This document shows positions 59,230 to 64,000 of a stretch of DNA of 64,000 bases, piece after piece. Position 1 is the stretch's first letter. Every line of letters begins with the position of its first letter. This DNA comes from Deminuibacter soli (GTDB taxonomy: Bacteria > Bacteroidota > Bacteroidia > Chitinophagales > Chitinophagaceae): assembly GCF_003412455.1 (NCBI RefSeq), contig NZ_QTJU01000001.1, positions 558,001 through 622,000 of the forward strand, given 5' to 3'. The notes beneath the pieces are model-generated. The model was not told the DNA's origin, searched no databases, and saw only the letters and a program-made list of their open reading frames with translations. The position numbers and the translations under genes were made by a program.

Positions 59230-59273
59230 AAGGCTTGCAATTGAATTAGTATTCTAAAAAAATGATTCATTTT

Positions 59274-61907
59274 ATGGCAACAAGTGCCGAGATAAGACAG
59301 CAATTTCTGGATTTTTTTACATCAAAAGGTCACCAGGTAGTTCCTTCGGCCCCGATTGTGGTAAAGAACGACCCTACCCTGCTTTTCACCAATGCAGGTA
59401 TGAACCAGTTTAAAGATTACTTTCTCGGCAACAGCAAACCTGCGGCAAAACGCGTAGCAGATACACAAAAATGCCTGCGTGTAAGCGGCAAACACAACGA
59501 CCTGGAAGAAGTGGGTGTAGACACCTATCACCATACCATGTTTGAGATGCTGGGTAACTGGAGTTTTGGCGATTATTTTAAAGCAGAAGCCATTGCCTGG
59601 AGCTGGGAACTGCTTACCGAAGTATACAAAATACCCAAAGACCGCCTGTATGTAACCATTTTTGAAGGCGATGCTGCAGAGAAACTTGATCGTGACGACG
59701 AAGCCTACAACGAATGGAAAAAATGGATTCCGGCCGGGCGTATTTTAAACGGCAACAAAAAAGACAATTTCTGGGAAATGGGCGATACCGGCCCCTGTGG
59801 CCCCTGCTCTGAAATTCATGTGGACTGCCGAAGCGATGAAGAGCGCAGCAAGGTAGACGGCAGTACCCTGATCAATAAAGACAATCCGCAGGTAATTGAA
59901 ATATGGAACAACGTGTTTATGCAGTTCAACCGTTTGAAAGACAAACGTCTTGAACCATTGCCCGAAAAACATGTGGATACAGGTATGGGCTTTGAACGCC
60001 TGGTACGTGTTATTCAGCAGAAACAGAGCAATTACGATACGGATGTTTTTACCGGCACCATTGCCGCTACCGCACAAATCACCGGTAAACAATACGATTT
60101 CAGCGACAGCAAGGAAGCCGTAGCCTTTCGCGTAATTGCGGATCATATCAGGGCCATTGCCTTTACCATTGCCGATGGCCAGCTGCCATCGAACACCGGT
60201 GCAGGTTATGTAATCCGCCGCATTTTGCGCAGGGCCGTACGTTACTATTACAGCTACCTGGATTACAAACAACCGCTGTTACACCAGCTGATGCCATTGC
60301 TGGCCGGCCAGTTTGAAACCGTGTTCCCAGAACTGAAACAACAGCTGGGCTTTGTAAGCAAAGTAGTGCGTGAAGAAGAAGAAGCTTTTTTACGCACACT
60401 GGAAAAAGGACTGAAACGCATTGATGATATTGTAAAAACAGCCAGCAACGGCAATAAACAGCTCAGCGGTAAAGAAACCTTTGAACTGTACGACACTTAT
60501 GGTTTTCCGTTTGACTTAACACAGCTGATTGCTGCAGAGAACAAACTCACGGTAAACGAAGAAGACTTTAAAGCCGAGATGCAGCAGCAGAAAGACCGCA
60601 GCCGCGCTGCTACAGCCATCGACACAGAAGACTGGGTGGTTGTGAATGATGAATCTGCTACTGAATTTGTAGGCTACGATTCACTCGATATCAAAACCAA
60701 AGTACTGAAATACCGTAAGGTAAAAGCAAAAGGCAAGGAAGCCTACCAGCTGGTACTTTCTGCAACACCCTTTTACGCCGAAAGCGGCGGGCAGGTAGGC
60801 GATACCGGCGCACTGGATTTTGGCGGTGAGCAAATCGAAGTAATCGACACCAAGAAAGAAAACAACCTGTACATACAATTCACGGAAAAGCTGCCTGCCA
60901 ATATGGAAGCACCTGTACTGGCCAGCGTAAACCCGGCACGCCGCAAAGCCATTACTGCGCACCACAGCGCTACGCATTTGCTGCACGCGGCCTTGCGCAA
61001 AGTGCTGGGTGCACACGTAGCACAGAAAGGCAGCTTGGTAAACGACGAGCAACTGCGTTTTGACTTCTCACATTTTGCCAAGGTAACTGAAGAAGAGATT
61101 GCACAGATTGAGCAGATTGTGAATGAGAAGATCAGGGAGAACATTCCCGTAGTGATCAGGGAAATGCCCAAAGACGAAGCCATTGCATTGGGTGCCATGG
61201 CCCTGTTTGGTGAAAAATATGGCGACCGTGTGCGCGTGGTAGTCATTGATCCCAACTACTCTATCGAGTTATGTGGGGGTACCCATGCAGGCACAACAGG
61301 CGAGCTGGGTTTCTTTAAAATTAAACACGAGAGCGCTGTTGCAGCCGGTGTGCGCCGTATTGAAGCGGTGGCAGGCAATGCAGCAGAACAATATATTAAC
61401 GAGCAGTTTACGCTGGTGCAGCAGATAAAAGAAGCGCTGAAAAACCCCAAAGAGGTATTGAAAGCCATTGAAAACCTGGGTACCGAAAACAGCGAGCTGA
61501 AAAAACGCCTCGAAAGCCTGGAAGCCAAACAGCTGGCAGCTTTGAAAGAAACCTTGCTGCAACAGGTAACACAGGTAAACGGCACGCAGTTTATCGGCAG
61601 CATTGTAGAAACAGGCAGTGCAGACAGCCTGAAGAAACTGTGCTTTGATTTTAAAACAGCATTGGCGGCCAATGGCGCTTATGTGGTGGTACTCGCTGCC
61701 AATATCGACGGCAAGGCACAGGTAGCACTGCTGCTCGATGAAACATTCGCTGCGGCTAAAAACCTGGAAGCGCCTAAAATAATCAAGGAACACATTGCTC
61801 CTTTGATTAAAGGCGGCGGCGGCGGCCAGAAAACACTGGCCACAGCCGGCGGGCAGGATGCGGGGAATCTTCCGCAGGTAATAGAAAAAGTAAAAGGACT
61901 GATATAA
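59274..61907 (+). CDS. alaS: alanine--tRNA ligase
   Basis: Class II synthetase that charges tRNA-Ala and edits mischarged Ser/Gly. The catalytic part begins ATSAEIRQQFLDFFTSKGH and includes DTYHHTMFEMLGNWSFGDYF; the editing domain has THHSATHLLHAAL-like ITAHHSATHLLHAALRKVLG and SIELCGGTHAG zinc ligands; the C-terminal part (GGGGGQKTLATAGGQD) is the C-Ala domain. ATG at 59274 is preferred, with 59262 four codons earlier possible. Complete, about 877 residues. Confidence 0.96.
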   Translation: MATSAEIRQQFLDFFTSKGHQVVPSAPIVVKNDPTLLFTNAGMNQFKDYFLGNSKPAAKRVADTQKCLRVSGKHNDLEEVGVDTYHHTMFEMLGNWSFGDYFKAEAIAWSWELLTEVYKIPKDRLYVTIFEGDAAEKLDRDDEAYNEWKKWIPAGRILNGNKKDNFWEMGDTGPCGPCSEIHVDCRSDEERSKVDGSTLINKDNPQVIEIWNNVFMQFNRLKDKRLEPLPEKHVDTGMGFERLVRVIQQKQSNYDTDVFTGTIAATAQITGKQYDFSDSKEAVAFRVIADHIRAIAFTIADGQLPSNTGAGYVIRRILRRAVRYYYSYLDYKQPLLHQLMPLLAGQFETVFPELKQQLGFVSKVVREEEEAFLRTLEKGLKRIDDIVKTASNGNKQLSGKETFELYDTYGFPFDLTQLIAAENKLTVNEEDFKAEMQQQKDRSRAATAIDTEDWVVVNDESATEFVGYDSLDIKTKVLKYRKVKAKGKEAYQLVLSATPFYAESGGQVGDTGALDFGGEQIEVIDTKKENNLYIQFTEKLPANMEAPVLASVNPARRKAITAHHSATHLLHAALRKVLGAHVAQKGSLVNDEQLRFDFSHFAKVTEEEIAQIEQIVNEKIRENIPVVIREMPKDEAIALGAMALFGEKYGDRVRVVVIDPNYSIELCGGTHAGTTGELGFFKIKHESAVAAGVRRIEAVAGNAAEQYINEQFTLVQQIKEALKNPKEVLKAIENLGTENSELKKRLESLEAKQLAALKETLLQQVTQVNGTQFIGSIVETGSADSLKKLCFDFKTALAANGAYVVVLAANIDGKAQVALLLDETFAAAKNLEAPKIIKEHIAPLIKGGGGGQKTLATAGGQDAGNLPQVIEKVKGLI

Positions 61908-61933
61908 AAAAAGCGGCTTATGCCGCTTTTTTT
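61906..61933 (+). terminator. Rho-independent terminator of alaS
   Basis: GCGGC and GCCGC close a TTAT loop, flanked by seven A and seven T so that the stem extends to 12 bp. It overlaps the alaS stop and may also end the convergent response-regulator transcript. Confidence 0.9.
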
Positions 61934-61964
61934 ATGGTTAAATGGCTTGATGGAACAATTGTTT

Positions 61965-62681
61965 TTAAAGATTCCTTTTGCTGATGACATCGAAAAATTG
62001 CTGGCGGTAGGTGTCGCCGATGGGGATTACGTGTTTGCCGGAAAAGATGCGGTTGCGTTCAATCGCGTCGATTTTATCGAGTGCCACGATGTAGGATTTA
62101 TGCACGCGCATAAACCTGCCTGCGGGTAACAGTTCTTCTGCAAATTTCATGTTTTGCAAGGTGAGTATCTTTTCAGCAGCGGTAACCACAGCGATATAAT
62201 CTTTTAATCCCTCTATCATCAATATATCATCAATGTTCACTTTCACATGCCGGTTCGAGGTTTTTACAAAAATATAGTCGTCATTGGCAGCAGTTGCAGG
62301 CTGGGCGGGCATTGCAGCCGGTGTACCCTCGGCCTGTAAAACCAGCTGCGCTTTTTGTGCTGCTTTTAAAAACCGGTCGAACGAAAAAGGCTTTACAAGG
62401 TAATCAATCACATCATGCTCATATCCCTGCACGGCATATTCAGAATAAGCGGTGGTAAATACCAGTTTTATACGGCCTTTGAGCAATTGCACCAGTTGCA
62501 TGCCGGTGAGCTCAGGCATTTGTATGTCAGAAAAAATAAGGTCAATGCCATCCAGCCTGGCAAACGCTTCAATAGGGTTGGTATAAGTGGCAGCGAGTTG
62601 TAAAAAAGGCACTTTGCTAATGTAGGCTTCCAGCAGTTCCAGCGCCAGCGGTTCATCATCTATTACCATGCAACGTATCAT
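61965..62681 (-). CDS. LytTR-family response regulator
   Basis: A 238-residue response regulator. The receiver domain starts MIRCMVIDDEPLALELLEAY and has the phospho-accepting Asp in LIFSDIQMPELTG, the Thr in VFTTAYSEYA and the Lys in YLVKPFSFDRF. The LytTR DNA-binding domain follows (YIFVKTSNRHVKVNIDDILM, EELLPAGRFMRVHKSYIVAL). Its ATG overlaps the histidine kinase stop by one base (TGATG), so the two form a co-translated two-component pair. Confidence 0.94.
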   Translation of the reverse strand: MIRCMVIDDEPLALELLEAYISKVPFLQLAATYTNPIEAFARLDGIDLIFSDIQMPELTGMQLVQLLKGRIKLVFTTAYSEYAVQGYEHDVIDYLVKPFSFDRFLKAAQKAQLVLQAEGTPAAMPAQPATAANDDYIFVKTSNRHVKVNIDDILMIEGLKDYIAVVTAAEKILTLQNMKFAEELLPAGRFMRVHKSYIVALDKIDAIERNRIFSGKHVIPIGDTYRQQFFDVISKRNL

Positions 62682-63688
62682 CAGGCAAGTACCAGTTTAA
62701 GGGTTGAATAATAACGGTTCTCCTTTTCAGCAATTTTCAAATCGTATTTACCGGCATACAGCAAATCCAGCCTGCGTTTCACGTTTTGCTGGCCAATACC
62801 GCTCACATGATCTTTCTGCTGCAGCTTAATGGTATTTTCTCCTTTAAAAACAAGATCGTTTCCGTTTACCAGCAGTTGCACGCGTGCGGGCATTCCGGTA
62901 TCGGTTACATCGCCGTGTTTAAAAATATTTTCAACAAAACTGATCAGCAGCAACGGTGCAATCTGCTGCCCGTTTACATCGCCATGCACTTCCATGGTAA
63001 AGGCCGATCCGTTTTTAAAACGCAGCTGCTGTAAAGCAATATAATCATGCATGTACTCCAGCTCTTTTTGCAGGGGCACCTGGTGGGCCTGGCTTTGCTC
63101 GAGCATGTAACGCATAATGCCGGATAGTTTTAAAATGGCTTCAGGTGCTTCGTCTGATTTTTTATAGGCCAGCGAATAAATATTGTTGAGACTGTTAAAC
63201 AGGAAATGCGGGTTGATCTGCGATTTCAAAAAAGACAGTTCTGCTGTTTTAGACTGAACTGCCAGCTCATTGCGTTCCTGCCTGTTTTGCATCCACTCTT
63301 CCAGGGCAGATACCAGTACGCTGATCACCACCCAGGGAGCAATATAATGCAGGTTGTCTTTTATGTAAAACAGCGCCGTGTAATCTCCGTAATAGTTATT
63401 TACACCAATGGTGTGCGGGTAAATCACTTCTTCTATTAAATAACGCACACCCGCGCCAAACACCATGCTCAATAAAGCGGCTGCCAGCCACAACACGTAA
63501 CGGCCTTTTTTCATGGTGCGGGGAAATACCAGGAAATAGTTCACATAAAAAACCACGATCCCTACAATCGTCATACTGTAGGTGAGCGGATTTGTCCAGC
63601 TGTGAAAATTCAGGTTTACTGTATTGTCGTAAAACAGATTAAAGTACCAGACCAGTAAATGCAGTACAAGTTTCTGCTTTTTGTTCAT
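62681..63688 (-). CDS. LytS/YehU-type sensor histidine kinase
   Basis: A 335-residue membrane kinase. About four membrane segments occupy residues 10-125. The His_kinase domain has the phospho-accepting His in KSQINPHFLFNSLNNIYSLA, followed by an ATPase part (IAPLLLISFVENIFKHGDV, then GIGQQNVKRRLDLLY). No separate sensor domain is seen, so the membrane part probably senses. Pairs with the LytTR regulator. Confidence 0.92.
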   Translation of the reverse strand: MNKKQKLVLHLLVWYFNLFYDNTVNLNFHSWTNPLTYSMTIVGIVVFYVNYFLVFPRTMKKGRYVLWLAAALLSMVFGAGVRYLIEEVIYPHTIGVNNYYGDYTALFYIKDNLHYIAPWVVISVLVSALEEWMQNRQERNELAVQSKTAELSFLKSQINPHFLFNSLNNIYSLAYKKSDEAPEAILKLSGIMRYMLEQSQAHQVPLQKELEYMHDYIALQQLRFKNGSAFTMEVHGDVNGQQIAPLLLISFVENIFKHGDVTDTGMPARVQLLVNGNDLVFKGENTIKLQQKDHVSGIGQQNVKRRLDLLYAGKYDLKIAEKENRYYSTLKLVLA

Positions 63689-63933
63689 GCGTTTAATTTA
63701 AAGATTTAAAGCTACTGAGCCGGTAATTTTTTTCATTTCCCGATCTACCAACCTGCCCTCCTGCTCTGCCAACCGGGATAACCGGCAACCGGGTATCACC
63801 CATCAGGCAAGTACACATTCCAACTTTAAATTTCAAACATTACACCAGTGTTTTTAACATTTCCGAAATATTTCGTATTTGAAAAACTTTCCTTAGATTT
63901 GATCTACTAAGCATTTCGTACAAAATTCATCAT

Positions 63934-64000
63934 ATGTATTCAACACTGTTTAAATCCGCTGCTGTTGCGCTTTTTGCCACTGCCAGCATTGCCGCCCATG
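63934..64000 (+). CDS. 5' end of a gene for an exported protein, cut by the window edge
   Basis: ATG at 63934 starts an open frame that reads MYSTLFKSAAVALFATASIA and continues off the window after 22 codons. This is a typical signal peptide. A TAGATTTG -7-like element lies at 63894-63901. The 245-base gap 63689-63933 shows no gene. The rest of the protein is not visible. Confidence 0.6.
   Translation, partial: MYSTLFKSAAVALFATASIAAH

Noticed and set aside
63855-63877. Third copy of the ECF promoter-like element
   Set aside because: Only TAACATTT and CGTA match and the flanks differ; too weak to list as a feature.
1-64000. tRNA, rRNA or riboswitch genes
   Set aside because: No cloverleaf, rRNA or known riboswitch core was recognised by eye; a covariance-model scan would be decisive but could not be run.

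Overview
This window looks like a piece of a Bacteroidota chromosome, most likely from the Chitinophagaceae or a near relative. That placement is inferred from gene content, not from a marker tree. Supporting signs are TonB-linked and PorT-like outer membrane proteins, several ECF sigma factors with anti-sigma partners, the long three-domain form of IspG, LytTR two-component genes, and many upstream regions carrying TAnnTTTG, the -7 element known from Bacteroidota. No rRNA, tRNA, CRISPR array or insertion sequence was recognised. Both edges cut genes: pheT on the left and a secreted protein on the right.

Layout. 1-2154: 3'-truncated pheT. 2261-6823: a DNA-damage-like island with an SPL-like radical SAM protein, two tandem 2H phosphoesterases, a UmuD homologue, a decayed histidine kinase fragment and a DUF763 protein. 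6931-10514: a GH63-like glycosidase and a DUF2071 protein. 10669-14465: a tightly overlapping four-gene operon (UbiA prenyltransferase, type III polyketide synthase, methyltransferase, flavoprotein) that should make a prenylated or quinone-like polyketide. 14502-18451: a peptidoglycan amidase, a large outer membrane receptor and a small repetitive secreted protein. 18549-24520: amidohydrolase, an ECF sigma operon, a YncE/phosphoesterase fusion and a lipoprotein. 24629-26794: umuC divergent from an Fpg/Nei-like glycosylase. 26821-35083: IcmF, aldose epimerase, RidA, a single-domain 3HCDH protein, TsaB, an ArsR regulator and a persulfide-dioxygenase-like protein. 35234-45757: acyltransferase, NadB, IspG, BatB/TPR pair, class D beta-lactamase, AraC regulator, aldo/keto reductase and Kbl. 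45961-48825: a small cysteine peptide and an ECF sigma/anti-sigma/outer membrane operon. 48971-63688: mostly housekeeping genes (SerS, PPIase, GcvH, AlaS), another ECF/anti-sigma pair, cell-wall enzymes and a LytTR two-component pair.

The most interesting signal is a palindrome, CTAAY-N3-RTTAG, at three places. An identical 17-mer stands before umuD (shared with a 2H phosphoesterase gene) and, 21 kb away, before umuC (shared with a glycosylase gene). A looser copy abuts the start codon of the DUF763 gene. This looks like an SOS-type operator linking a split umuD/umuC pair with poorly understood partners. The UmuD homologue itself has Thr and Arg where the Ser-Lys protease dyad should be.

A second regulatory signal is a TGTAACATTTT...CGTACA element found twice, before the small cysteine peptide gene and before the neighbouring ECF sigma operon. 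It is a candidate autoregulated ECF promoter. The anti-sigma protein of that operon carries a tandem duplication of its N-terminal domain.
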